Origin: Streptomyces sp.
Lineage (GTDB): Bacteria > Actinomycetota > Actinomycetes > Streptomycetales > Streptomycetaceae
Assembly (NCBI RefSeq): GCF_019510245.1
Contig: NZ_JAEKKT010000138.1
Location: 41,155-105,154, forward strand
Direction: 5' to 3'
DNA length: 64,000 nucleotides
This document shows positions 17,042-25,704 of this stretch, in pieces. Under the pieces are notes generated by a model. That model was not told the DNA's origin. It made no database searches and saw only the letters and a program-made list of their open reading frames with translations. The translations under genes were made by a program, and so were the position numbers. Position 1 is the stretch's first letter. Each line of letters begins with the position of its first letter.

Positions 17042-18783
17042 GCCCCGGTGAGAACAGCCCGCGCAAGCGGCCCGAGGAGCTCCGCAGCCACCAGTGGTAC
17101 GGCACCGAGGGGCTCCGTTCCTTCAGCCACCGCGCCCGCACCCGCCAGCTCGGCTACCTCCCCGAGGAGCACCTCGGCAAGCCGGTCATCGCGATCCTCA
17201 ACACCTGGTCGGACATCAACCCCTGTCATGTGCACCTCCGTGACCGGGCGCAGGCGGTGAAGCGGGGCGTGTGGCAGGCGGGCGGATTCCCGCTGGAGTT
17301 CCCGGTCGCCACCCTCTCCGAGACCTTCCAGAAGCCGACCCCGATGCTCTACCGCAACCTCCTCGCCATGGAGACGGAGGAGCTGCTGCGCTCGTACCCG
17401 GTCGACGGGGCCGTGCTGATGGGGGGCTGCGACAAGTCCACCCCGGCCCTTCTCATGGGCGCGGCCTCGGTGGACCTGCCGGCCGTCTTCGTGCCCGCGG
17501 GACCCATGCTCCCGGGCCACTGGCGGGGCGAGGTCCTCGGCTCGGGCACCGACATGTGGAAGTACTGGGACGACAAGCGCGCCGGTCTCATCGGCGACTG
17601 CGAGATGACGGAGCTGGAGAGCGGGCTGGCCCGTTCCCCCGGCCACTGCATGACCATGGGGACGGCCTCCACCCTCACCGCCGCCGCCGAGGCGCTCGGC
17701 GTGACCGTGCCGGGCGCCTCCAGCATCCCGGCCGTCGACTCCGGGCACGACCGCATGGCCGCCCGGGCGGGGATGCGGATCGTCGAACTCGTCCACCGCG
17801 ACCGGCGGCTCTCCCACCTCCTCACCCGCGACGCCTTCGAGGACGCCGTCACCACCGTCCTCGGGCTCGGCGGCTCCACCAACGCCGTCATCCACCTCAT
17901 CGCCATGGCCGGCCGGGCCGGGGTACGGCTCACCCTCGACGACTTCGACCGCATCGCCCGCACCGTGCCCGTCCTCGCCAACGTCCGCCCCGGCGGCCGG
18001 ACGTACCTCATGGAGGACTTCCACTTCGCGGGCGGCCTCCCCGGCTTCCTCTCCCGCATCCCCGACCTGCTCCATCTCGACCGGCCGACGGTGTCGTACG
18101 ACACCTACCGCGAGCAGCTCGCCGGCGCCCGGGTCCACGACGACGACGTCATCCGGCCGCGCGGCAACCCGGTGGCCGCCGAGGGCGGCGTCGCCGTGCT
18201 GCGCGGCAACCTCTGCCCCGACGGCGCCGTCATCAAGCACATCGCCGCCGAACCGCACCTGCTGAAGCACACCGGTCCAGCGGTCGTCTTCGACGACTAC
18301 CGGACCATGCAGCGCACCATCAACGACCCCTCCCTCGGGATCACCGCCGACAGCGTGCTCGTGCTGCGCAACGCCGGGCCCAAGGGCGGCCCCGGCATGC
18401 CCGAGTACGGCATGCTGCCCATCCCCGACCACCTGCTCAAGCAGGGGGTGCGGGACATGGTGCGGATCTCCGACGCCCGGATGAGCGGCACCAGCTACGG
18501 CGCCTGCGTGCTGCACATCGCACCCGAGTCGTACGTCGGCGGGCCGCTCGCCCTGGTCCGCACCGGGGACTCCATCACCCTGGACGTCGCGGCCCGCACC
18601 CTGCGGCTCGACGTGGCGGAAGCGGAGCTGGCGCGGCGCCGGGCCGCGTGGACACCGCCGCCCGCGCGGTACGAGCGCGGGTACGGCGCGCTCTACGACC
18701 AGCAGATCACCCAGGCCGACACCGGCTGCGACTTCGAGTTCCTGGCCCGGCCGGGAGAAGTCCCGGACCCGTACGCGGGCTGA
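17038..18783 (+). CDS. IlvD/Edd family sugar-acid dehydratase
   Basis: This 581-residue enzyme is an iron-sulfur dehydratase of the IlvD/Edd family. Family motifs include MGGCDKSTPALLMGAASV (about residues 128-145), GDCEMTELESG near 185 and GGSTNAVIHL near 280; the cysteines in these segments bind the cluster. Length and C-terminus match the arabonate/xylonate/galactonate-type branch rather than the shorter branched-chain amino-acid enzyme. The GTG start at 17038 overlaps the stop of the DHDPS-family gene (GTGA). Together they would convert an aldonic acid to a 2-keto-3-deoxy acid and onward. Confidence 0.87.
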   Translation: MSPGENSPRKRPEELRSHQWYGTEGLRSFSHRARTRQLGYLPEEHLGKPVIAILNTWSDINPCHVHLRDRAQAVKRGVWQAGGFPLEFPVATLSETFQKPTPMLYRNLLAMETEELLRSYPVDGAVLMGGCDKSTPALLMGAASVDLPAVFVPAGPMLPGHWRGEVLGSGTDMWKYWDDKRAGLIGDCEMTELESGLARSPGHCMTMGTASTLTAAAEALGVTVPGASSIPAVDSGHDRMAARAGMRIVELVHRDRRLSHLLTRDAFEDAVTTVLGLGGSTNAVIHLIAMAGRAGVRLTLDDFDRIARTVPVLANVRPGGRTYLMEDFHFAGGLPGFLSRIPDLLHLDRPTVSYDTYREQLAGARVHDDDVIRPRGNPVAAEGGVAVLRGNLCPDGAVIKHIAAEPHLLKHTGPAVVFDDYRTMQRTINDPSLGITADSVLVLRNAGPKGGPGMPEYGMLPIPDHLLKQGVRDMVRISDARMSGTSYGACVLHIAPESYVGGPLALVRTGDSITLDVAARTLRLDVAEAELARRRAAWTPPPARYERGYGALYDQQITQADTGCDFEFLARPGEVPDPYAG

Positions 18784-18807
18784 CCCCCGACCGCCTCGAC
18801 GGAGATC

Positions 18808-18850
18808 GTCGAAGCGCTTCAACCACGTGCATGTAGCAAGCGCTTCCTGC
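18808..18850. promoter_or_regulatory. Paired LacI-type operators before the sugar ABC genes
   Basis: GAAGCGCTTC at 18811-18820 is a perfect palindrome. AAGCGCTT recurs at 18838-18845 within GCAAGCGCTTCC. The centres are 26 bases apart in the 100-base gap before the permease gene. The central CG and symmetric arms are typical of LacI-family sites. No LacI-family gene is in this window. Confidence 0.7.
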
Positions 18851-18883
18851 ACCCGCTGTAACCGATGGGAACGGAGAACAGTC

Positions 18884-19819
18884 ATGGCCCAAGCCGCAGC
18901 CGTGGCGAAACCGCCCGCGCCACCCCGGCGGCGCCGTGCCTCCGCGACGCCGCGCAGGCTGCCGTACCTGCTGGTCGCCCCGGCGGCCCTGCTCACGCTG
19001 GGGTTCATCGCCTACCCGGTGCTCAGCGTCTTCTACTACAGCCTGCAGAACTACAACCCGACCAAGCCCTGGCGGAACGGGTTCGCGGGCTTCGGCAACT
19101 TCACGCAGGCCTTCGCGCACGACCCGCAGTTCTGGGACACGCTGACCTTCAGCGCCCAGTGGGTCGTGGTGGAAGTCGGCCTGCAGCTGCTGTTCGGGCT
19201 CGCGCTCGCGCTGATCGTGAACCAGACCTTCGTGGGACGGGCACTGGGACGGGCGCTGGTCTTCTCGCCGTGGGCCGTCTCCGGCGTGCTGACCTCCGCG
19301 ATCTGGGTGCTGCTCTACAACTCCCAGACGGGCATCACGCGTTACCTCGCCGACGCGGGCATCGGGTCGTACGGCACCAGCTGGCTCTCCGACCCCTCGA
19401 CCGTCTTCCCGGCGGCCGTGGTCGCCGACCTGTGGCGGGGCGTGCCGTTCTTCGCGATCCTCATCCTCGCCGACCTCCAGTCCGTCTCCAAGGACCTGTA
19501 CGAGGCGGCGGAGGTCGACGGCGCGAGCCGCCTCAAGCAGTTCCGGCACATCACACTGCCGCACCTCAAGGACGCCATCGTCCTGTCCACGCTGCTGCGC
19601 GCGGTGTGGGAGTTCAACAACGTCGACCTGCTCTACACCCTGACGGGCGGCGGCCCGGCGGGGGAGACCACGACCCTTCCCCTCTACATCGCCAACACCA
19701 GCGTCGACGCCCACGACTTCGGCTACGCGTCCGCGCTGACCACGGTGGCCTTCGTGATCCTGCTCTTCTGCTCGATCGGCTACCTGCGGCTCAGCAAGTT
19801 CGGAGGCGAGGCGAAGTGA
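18884..19819 (+). CDS. Sugar ABC transporter permease (MalF type)
   Basis: This 311-residue membrane protein begins with a basic, proline-rich tail and has six predicted helices. The EAA loop reads EAAEVDGASRLKQFRHITLP (about residues 208-227). The ATG at 18884 is preceded by GGAG. It is the first gene of the second sugar ABC cluster and overlaps the next permease start (GTGA). Two LacI-type sites stand immediately upstream. Confidence 0.93.
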   Translation: MAQAAAVAKPPAPPRRRRASATPRRLPYLLVAPAALLTLGFIAYPVLSVFYYSLQNYNPTKPWRNGFAGFGNFTQAFAHDPQFWDTLTFSAQWVVVEVGLQLLFGLALALIVNQTFVGRALGRALVFSPWAVSGVLTSAIWVLLYNSQTGITRYLADAGIGSYGTSWLSDPSTVFPAAVVADLWRGVPFFAILILADLQSVSKDLYEAAEVDGASRLKQFRHITLPHLKDAIVLSTLLRAVWEFNNVDLLYTLTGGGPAGETTTLPLYIANTSVDAHDFGYASALTTVAFVILLFCSIGYLRLSKFGGEAK

Positions 19820-20700
19820 TCACCGAGATCGCCCCCGCGGCCACCCCCGCCGTGACCGAGCCCGCCCGGCCGGGAAAGAAGCGCCGCGCCTGGGACGAGG
19901 TCCCCCGCTGGCAGATCTACCTCCCCCTCGGGATCTACCTCCTCTTCACCCTGGTCCCCTTCTACTGGATCCTGCTCTTCGCGCTCCGCCCGGCCGGCTC
20001 CACCTCGCTCGTCCCCTGGCCGGTCACCTTCGACCACTTCCAGAAGGTGTGGACCGAGCGCAGCTTCGGCACCTACTTCACCAACAGCGTCTACGTCGGC
20101 GTGTCGACGCTGCTGCTGACCACGGTCGTCGCGCTGGCCGGCGGCTACGCCCTCGCCCGCTTCGACTTCAGGCTCAAGCGCGGCTTCATGCTGGCCCTGC
20201 TCTGCTCCCAGTTCGTGCCGGGCGCGCTGCTCCTGGTCCCGCTCTTCCAGATCTTCGCCAAGCTCCAGATGATCAACTCGCTCGGCAGCGTCGTCATCGC
20301 CGAGACGGTCTTCCAGCTCCCGCTGTCGATGATCCTGATCAGCGGCTTCATCAGGAACGTGCCGTACTCCCTCGAGGAGGCCGCCTGGGTCGACGGCTGC
20401 AACCGGCTCACCGCCTTCCGGATCGTCGTCCTGCCGCTGCTGCGGCCGGGGCTGGTCGCGGTCGGCTCCTTCGCCTTCGTGCACGCCTGGAACCACTTCC
20501 TGTTCGCCCTGATGTTCCTCTCCGACCAGAGCAAGCAGACCATCCCGGTCGGCCTCAGCACCCTGATGAGCGCCGACAGCGTGGACCTGGGCGCGCTGGC
20601 CGCGGGCGGGATCATCGCCGCCGTACCCGTCGTGATCGTCTTCGCCTTCATCCAGAAGTGGCTGATCACCGGCTTCAGCGCGGGGGCGGTGAAGGGATGA
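19816..20700 (+). CDS. Sugar ABC transporter permease (MalG type)
   Basis: This 294-residue membrane protein is the second permease of the importer. The EAA loop is EEAAWVDGCNRLTAFRIVVL (about residues 187-206). The start is the GTG at 19816, overlapping the preceding stop. A 70-base gap with a further LacI-like site follows before the oxidoreductase. As in the first cluster, no ATPase gene is nearby. Confidence 0.93.
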   Translation: MITEIAPAATPAVTEPARPGKKRRAWDEVPRWQIYLPLGIYLLFTLVPFYWILLFALRPAGSTSLVPWPVTFDHFQKVWTERSFGTYFTNSVYVGVSTLLLTTVVALAGGYALARFDFRLKRGFMLALLCSQFVPGALLLVPLFQIFAKLQMINSLGSVVIAETVFQLPLSMILISGFIRNVPYSLEEAAWVDGCNRLTAFRIVVLPLLRPGLVAVGSFAFVHAWNHFLFALMFLSDQSKQTIPVGLSTLMSADSVDLGALAAGGIIAAVPVVIVFAFIQKWLITGFSAGAVKG

Positions 20701-20720
20701 GACACCTCGCGGACGGACCG

Positions 20721-20736
20721 GGGCAAACGCTTACCC
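20721..20736. promoter_or_regulatory. LacI-like half-conserved operator
   Basis: GGGCAAACGCTTACCC pairs at 6 of 8 positions about a central CG. It lies between the second permease and the oxidoreductase gene, and may allow separate control of the downstream genes. Confidence 0.45.
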
Positions 20737-20770
20737 TGCACCCAAAGATCGACAACGCAGGGAGGACGCC

Positions 20771-21919
20771 GTGAACTCTTCACCCATCGACCTCGTTCTG
20801 GCCGGGGCGCGCGGCCACGGCCGCTGGCACCTGGAGAACATCCGCCGGCTCCAGGAGAAGGGGATCGTACGGCTCGCCGGGATCTGCGAGCTGACCCCGC
20901 TGGGCGCGGACGAGCTGCCTCAGGGGCTCGGGCAGCCCGCCCAGGCCGCCGACTTCGGCGCCCTGCTCGACGCGACCGGCGCCCGGATCGCCGTGGTCTG
21001 CACGCCCATCCCCACCCACACCGACCTCGCCCTGACGGCCGCCGAGCGGGGCGTGCACCTGCTCCTCGAGAAGCCGCCGGCGCCGTCGTACGCCGAGTTC
21101 CGGCGGATGGCCGACGGGGTCGCGAAGGCCGGCGTGGCCTGCCAGATCGGCTTCCAGTCGCTCGGCTCGCACGCCGTGCCCGCGATCCGGCGGCTGATCG
21201 CGGACGGTGCCGTCGGCGACGTGGTGGGGGTGGGCGGCGCGGGCGCCTGGGCCCGCCCGGAGGCCTACTACCGGCGGGCACCCTGGGCCGGCAAGCGGCG
21301 GCTGAACGGCGTCGACGTCATCGACGGGGTCCTCACCAACCCCCTCGCGCACGCCGTCGCCACCGGCCTCGCCCTGCTCGGCACCGACCGCGCAGAGGAC
21401 GTCAACCGCATCGAGACCGAGCTGCTGCGCGCCAACGACATCGAGTCCGACGACACCTCCTGCGTCCGCGTCACCACCCCGCGCGGCCCGGTCACGGTCG
21501 CCGCCACGCTCTGCGCCGAGGAACCGGGGGACCCGTACGTCCTGGTGCACGGCACCGGGGGCCGGATCACCCACTGGTACAAGCAGGACCGGGTGCTGGT
21601 GCAGCGGGCGGGCCACGGCCCGGAGGAGATCGAGTACGGCAGCACGGACCTGCTGGAGAACCTCGCCGACCATCTCACCACCGGCGCCGCCCTGCTGGTG
21701 GAGCCGGACGCGACCGGCGCCTTCATGCGGGTCGTTGAAGCGATTCGACTGGCCGACGACCCGCTGGCGCTGCCCGCCGACGCCTGGCACCACCTGCCCG
21801 GCGACGGGCGCCGGGTCGTCACTGGCATCGACGCACTGGTCGCGGCCAGCGCCGACACCCTCTCCCTCTACTCCGAACTGGGCGCCCCCTGGGCCCCGCC
21901 GAACGAGGTGAGCACATGA
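20771..21919 (+). CDS. Gfo/Idh/MocA family oxidoreductase
   Basis: This 382-residue enzyme has an N-terminal Rossmann domain and a C-terminal alpha/beta domain typical of NAD(P)-dependent sugar oxidoreductases. The motif EKPPAP (about residues 99-104) carries the family lysine; the nucleotide loop reads GARGHGRWH rather than a textbook GxGxxG. GGGAGG lies 5 bases before the GTG at 20771. The gene overlaps the GH43 start (ATGA). It likely oxidises, reduces or epimerises an imported sugar; substrate unknown. Confidence 0.87.
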   Translation: MNSSPIDLVLAGARGHGRWHLENIRRLQEKGIVRLAGICELTPLGADELPQGLGQPAQAADFGALLDATGARIAVVCTPIPTHTDLALTAAERGVHLLLEKPPAPSYAEFRRMADGVAKAGVACQIGFQSLGSHAVPAIRRLIADGAVGDVVGVGGAGAWARPEAYYRRAPWAGKRRLNGVDVIDGVLTNPLAHAVATGLALLGTDRAEDVNRIETELLRANDIESDDTSCVRVTTPRGPVTVAATLCAEEPGDPYVLVHGTGGRITHWYKQDRVLVQRAGHGPEEIEYGSTDLLENLADHLTTGAALLVEPDATGAFMRVVEAIRLADDPLALPADAWHHLPGDGRRVVTGIDALVAASADTLSLYSELGAPWAPPNEVST

Positions 21920-23430
21920 CGGGCGACGGACAGACGTACACCAACCCGGTCCTGAACGCCGACTGGTCCGATCCCGACGTCGTCCGCGTCGGCGACGACT
22001 TCTACCTCACCGCCTCCAGCTTCGGCCGCGTCCCGGGCCTGCCCCTGCTGCACTCCCGCGACCTGGTCGACTGGACCCTGGTCGGCCACGCCCTCGAACG
22101 CCTCGAACCCGAGGAGCGGTTCACCGCCCCGCGCCACGACCGCGGGGTCTGGGCCCCCTCCTTACGGCACCACGACGACCGCTTCTGGATCTTCTGGGGC
22201 GACCCCGACCAGGGCATCTTCCAGATCAACGCCCCGGAGATCAGAGGCCCTTGGAGCCGCCCGCACCTGGTGAAGGAGGGCCGGGGACTCATCGACCCCT
22301 GCCCCCTGTGGGACGACGAGACAGGCGAGGCGTACCTCGTCCACGCCTGGGCGAAGTCCCGCGCCGGCGTCAACAACCGGCTCACCGGCCACCGGATGCA
22401 CCCGGACGGCAGCTCGCTGCTGGACGCAGGCAAGGTGATCGTGGACGGGGACCGGATACCGGGGTGGTTCACCCTGGAGGGTCCCAAGCTCCACCGGCAC
22501 GACGGCTGGTTCTGGATCCTCGCCGCCGCCGGCGGAGTGGCCACCGGCTGGCAGGGCGCCTTCCGCTCCCGTGGCTTCTTCGGGCCGTACGAGGAGCGGA
22601 TCGTCCTGGAACAGAAGGACACCGACGTCAACGGACCGCACCAGGGCGGCTGGGTACGGACTCGGGACGGCGAGGACTGGTTCCTGCACTTCCAGCAGCG
22701 GGGGGCGTACGGCAGGGTCGTCCACCTCCAGCCGATGCGCTGGGACGCGGACTGCTGGCCGCTGATCGGGGACGCCGGCGCGCCCGTCGCCGTACACCGC
22801 AGGCCCGCACTGCCGGCGCAGCCGCCCGCCGCGCCCGCCACCGACGACGACTTCCCGGGCGGGCGGTTCGGCCGGCAGTGGCAGTGGACGGCCAATCCGG
22901 GTGCGGGCTGGGCCACCCAGCACTCGGGGGACGGCCTGCGGCTGGCGTGCGTGCGCTCGGGGGATGCGCACGACCTGCGTCGGCTGCCGCACGTGCTGAC
23001 CCAGCGACTGCCCGGGGAGCCGTGCGCGGTCGAGGTCGAACTGCACCTGGACGGCGCCGGGCCGGGGGCGCGGGCGGGGCTCGCGGTGCTCGGCGATGCC
23101 TTCGGCTGGATCGGGCTGGAGTGCGGGCCGGGCGGGGGCGTGCGGCTCGTGCACCGGTTCGCGGAGACCACCGCCGACCGCGAACGCGACGCCGGCCCCG
23201 CACGGCCCGCGCCCGAGGGGCGGGCCCGGCTGCGCATCGACATCGGCGCGGGGGCGCGCTGCCGGTTCTCGTACGACGTCGGGGCGGGCCTCGTGCCGTC
23301 CGGACCGGTGTTCGCCGCCACGCCCTGGCGCTGGGTCGGCGCCCTGCTCGGCCTCTTCGCCGCCGCGCCCGAGGGACCGGGCGCCGCCGGGGCCGCCACC
23401 TTCACGCACTTTCGCGTCACCTCCTGCTGA
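21916..23430 (+). CDS. Glycoside hydrolase family 43 (arabinofuranosidase/xylosidase type)
   Basis: This 504-residue protein has a GH43 five-blade propeller followed by a beta-sandwich domain (about residues 310-500). NPVLNADWSDPDVVRVGDDFYL near residue 12-33 (quoted here in outline) holds the catalytic base aspartate, and LIDPCPLWDDETGEAYL near 125-141 and FTLEGPKL near 180-187 hold the other acidic positions. There is no signal peptide, so it acts inside the cell on imported oligosaccharides. It overlaps the oxidoreductase stop (ATGA). A single TTA leucine codon at 22162-22164 makes translation dependent on the bldA tRNA. Confidence 0.87.
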   Translation: MTGDGQTYTNPVLNADWSDPDVVRVGDDFYLTASSFGRVPGLPLLHSRDLVDWTLVGHALERLEPEERFTAPRHDRGVWAPSLRHHDDRFWIFWGDPDQGIFQINAPEIRGPWSRPHLVKEGRGLIDPCPLWDDETGEAYLVHAWAKSRAGVNNRLTGHRMHPDGSSLLDAGKVIVDGDRIPGWFTLEGPKLHRHDGWFWILAAAGGVATGWQGAFRSRGFFGPYEERIVLEQKDTDVNGPHQGGWVRTRDGEDWFLHFQQRGAYGRVVHLQPMRWDADCWPLIGDAGAPVAVHRRPALPAQPPAAPATDDDFPGGRFGRQWQWTANPGAGWATQHSGDGLRLACVRSGDAHDLRRLPHVLTQRLPGEPCAVEVELHLDGAGPGARAGLAVLGDAFGWIGLECGPGGGVRLVHRFAETTADRERDAGPARPAPEGRARLRIDIGAGARCRFSYDVGAGLVPSGPVFAATPWRWVGALLGLFAAAPEGPGAAGAATFTHFRVTSC

Positions 23431-23454
23431 CCCCAGACAGAAGAGAGCCGATCG

Positions 23455-24792
23455 ATGAAGAGAAGCATTCGCAGAAGCAGGCGCGCGGCCGTCGCCGTCG
23501 CCCTGGGTTCCGTGCTCGCGCTGACCGCCACCGCCTGCGGCGACGACGGCAGCGGCAGCGCGGGCGACAAGGGCGGCGAGGGCTCCGGGAAGGGCACGAT
23601 CACCTTCTGGGACAACAACGGCGGTGTCCGCACCGACGTCTGGAAGGAGATCATCGCCGACTTCGAGAAGCAGAACCCCGACATCAAGGTGAAGTACGTC
23701 GGCATTCCCGCCGCGAGTGCCCAGTCCAAGTACGACACTGCCATCCAGGGCGGCGGTCTGCCCGACGTCGGCGGTGTCGGTACCGCGATGCTCGCCGAGG
23801 TCGCGGTGCAGGGCGCGCTGGAGCCGCTGGACAGCCGGTTGGCGAAGAGCTCGCTCAAGGGCAAGCTGAACCAGAAGCTGCTGGACAACAGCCGGGCCGC
23901 GGGCGGCGGCGACCGGCTGTACCAGATCCCGACCTCGTCCAACAACGGTGTGCTGTGGTACCGGACCGACCTGTTCAAGAAGGCGGGCCTGGACGCGCCG
24001 ACGACGTGGACGAAGTTCTACCAGGCCGCCGACAAGCTCACCGACAAGGGCAAGAACGAGTTCGGGTTCACGATCCGTGGCGGCGAGGGATCGATCGCGC
24101 CGGCGCTCGACGCCGCGTACAGCCAGAGCGGGATCACCTCGTTCTGGAACGGGGACAAGACCACGGTCAACGACCCGAAGAACGTGACCGCGCTGGAGAA
24201 GTACGTCGCGCTGTACAAGAAGGACACGCCGTCCGCTGACGTCAACAACGACTTCACCAAGATGGTCGCGCAGTGGGACAGCGGCACGATCGGGATGCTC
24301 AGCCACAACCTCGGGTCCTACCAGGACCATCTGAAGGCGCTGGGCGCGGACAAGTTCCGGGGGCTGCCGAACCCGACCCAGGACGACGGTACGCGGGTAC
24401 AGATCTCCAACCCGGTCGACGGGCTGAGTGTCTTCAGGTCCAGCAAGAACAAGGCGGCTGCCTGGAAGTTCGTCGAGTTCGCCCTGTCGCACGAGGAGAA
24501 CTCGAAGTTCAACGAGTCGGCGGGGCAGATTCCGGCGAACACCGAGGCGGCTTCCGACGCGTGGATCCAGCAGGCCGAGCCCACGAAGCTGGCAGCCGAG
24601 GCGCTGAACGGTGCCGGTACGAAGATCGTGCAGTTGCCTTACTACCTGCCGGACTGGAACACCATCTCCAAGGCCGACAACGAGCCGAACTTCCAGAAGG
24701 TGCTGCTCGGGAAGATGACGGCGAAGGAGTTTCTGGACACGCTGGCCGATCAGCTCGACAAGGCGCAGGCCGACTGGAAGAAGAACCACTGA
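23455..24792 (+). CDS. Sugar ABC transporter solute-binding lipoprotein
   Basis: This 445-residue protein is the binding component for the importer encoded at 18884-20700. A basic N-terminus and hydrophobic core end in the lipobox ending TATAC (Cys about residue 28), followed by a Gly/Ser/Asp-rich tether. GTITFWDNNGG begins the binding fold, and SKNKAAAWKFVEFALS is a typical C-terminal segment. It lies 24 bases after the GH43 gene, unusual in being the last gene of the set rather than the first. The ligand is probably a plant cell-wall oligosaccharide. Confidence 0.92.
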   Translation: MKRSIRRSRRAAVAVALGSVLALTATACGDDGSGSAGDKGGEGSGKGTITFWDNNGGVRTDVWKEIIADFEKQNPDIKVKYVGIPAASAQSKYDTAIQGGGLPDVGGVGTAMLAEVAVQGALEPLDSRLAKSSLKGKLNQKLLDNSRAAGGGDRLYQIPTSSNNGVLWYRTDLFKKAGLDAPTTWTKFYQAADKLTDKGKNEFGFTIRGGEGSIAPALDAAYSQSGITSFWNGDKTTVNDPKNVTALEKYVALYKKDTPSADVNNDFTKMVAQWDSGTIGMLSHNLGSYQDHLKALGADKFRGLPNPTQDDGTRVQISNPVDGLSVFRSSKNKAAAWKFVEFALSHEENSKFNESAGQIPANTEAASDAWIQQAEPTKLAAEALNGAGTKIVQLPYYLPDWNTISKADNEPNFQKVLLGKMTAKEFLDTLADQLDKAQADWKKNH

Positions 24793-24830
24793 GTTCGGGT
24801 CGTTGCGGTTGTTGGGGGCCGCGGGCTCGT

Positions 24831-24890
24831 TACGGCTGGTCGCGCAGTTCCTCCCCCAGCCTTCGGCCGGGGGGGACCCCCAGCGCCCCT
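24831..24890 (+). repeat. Dispersed Streptomyces intergenic repeat, copy A
   Basis: The core GGCTGGTCGCGCAGTTCC is followed by a GC-rich hairpin with a CTTCGG loop and by CAGCGCCCCT. It lies between the binding-protein gene and the rhamnogalacturonan acetylesterase gene. Four further copies occur in the window. The hairpin could terminate or attenuate transcription from the ABC cluster. Confidence 0.8.
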
Positions 24891-24914
24891 AAAAGACATG
24901 AAAGGTGAACCTTC

Positions 24915-25691
24915 GTGTCCCTTACGCGCAGACAGGTGACTTCGGCGGCCCTTGCAGCCGTTCCCCTCGTGGGCAGGTCCCCCCGGGGAAAACCTCGCAC
25001 CCTCTACATCGCCGGAGACTCCACCGCCGCCCAGAAATACGCCGACGCGGCGCCCGAGACCGGGTGGGGAATGGCGCTTCCCTTCTTTCTCCGGAAAGAG
25101 GTCGCCGTCTCCAACCAGGCCGTCAACGGCCGGAGTTCGAAGAGTTTTGTCGACGAGGGGCGGCTCGACGCCATCCTCGCGACCATCCGGCCGCACGACC
25201 TGCTCCTCGTCCAGTTCGCGCACAACGACGAGAAGAGCGACGACCCCACCCGGTACACCGAGCCCTGGACGACGTACCAGGACTACCTGCGGCTCCACAT
25301 CGAGGGCGCCCGCGCGCACGGTGCCCGGCCGGTGCTCGCCACCCCCGTCGAGCGGCGGCGGTTCGACGCCGACGGCAACGCCGTACCGACCCACGGCGAC
25401 TATCCGGCGGCGATGCGCGCGCTGGCCGCGCGGGAGCATGTGGCGCTGCTCGACATCGAGGCGCTGTCGCTGGCTCTGTGGCAGTCGCTGGGCGTAGAGG
25501 CGACCAAGGCGTACTTCAACTGGACCGACACCGAACAGGACAACACGCACTTCAACCCGCCGGGGGCCATCGCCGTGGCCCGGCTCGTGGCGCAGGAGCT
25601 GCTGCGCACCCGGGTGCTGGCCCGGCACGACGTCATCCGGCTGCACGAGGACATCCCCCCCTCCTGGATCACCTGGCCACCCGCAAGCTGA
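24915..25691 (+). CDS. Rhamnogalacturonan acetylesterase (SGNH hydrolase)
   Basis: This 258-residue enzyme is predicted to remove acetyl groups from the rhamnogalacturonan backbone of pectin. The SGNH blocks are present: IAGDST with nucleophile S36, NG at 71-72, HND with N104, and DNTHFN with D209 and H212. The N-terminus has twin arginines (LTRRQV) and a short hydrophobic stretch, suggesting export, although a clean cleavage site is not obvious. The GTG at 24915 follows AAAGG. It opens a run of five co-directional pectin enzymes. Confidence 0.85.
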   Translation: MSLTRRQVTSAALAAVPLVGRSPRGKPRTLYIAGDSTAAQKYADAAPETGWGMALPFFLRKEVAVSNQAVNGRSSKSFVDEGRLDAILATIRPHDLLLVQFAHNDEKSDDPTRYTEPWTTYQDYLRLHIEGARAHGARPVLATPVERRRFDADGNAVPTHGDYPAAMRALAAREHVALLDIEALSLALWQSLGVEATKAYFNWTDTEQDNTHFNPPGAIAVARLVAQELLRTRVLARHDVIRLHEDIPPSWITWPPAS

Positions 25692-25704
25692 GGAGACCCG
25701 CACA

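Noticed and set aside
16834..19008. 724-codon leftward open frame opposite the dehydratase
   Set aside because: Repetitive charged sequence without motifs; the plus strand encodes a clear IlvD/Edd enzyme.
22162..24789. 875-codon leftward open frame opposite GH43 and the binding protein
   Set aside because: The plus-strand frames carry clear GH43 and lipoprotein motifs, and the leftward protein has no recognisable domain.
24831..24890. Repeat copy A as an insertion-sequence end
   Set aside because: No transposase gene or flanking target duplication is present; the same unit recurs at other gene ends.
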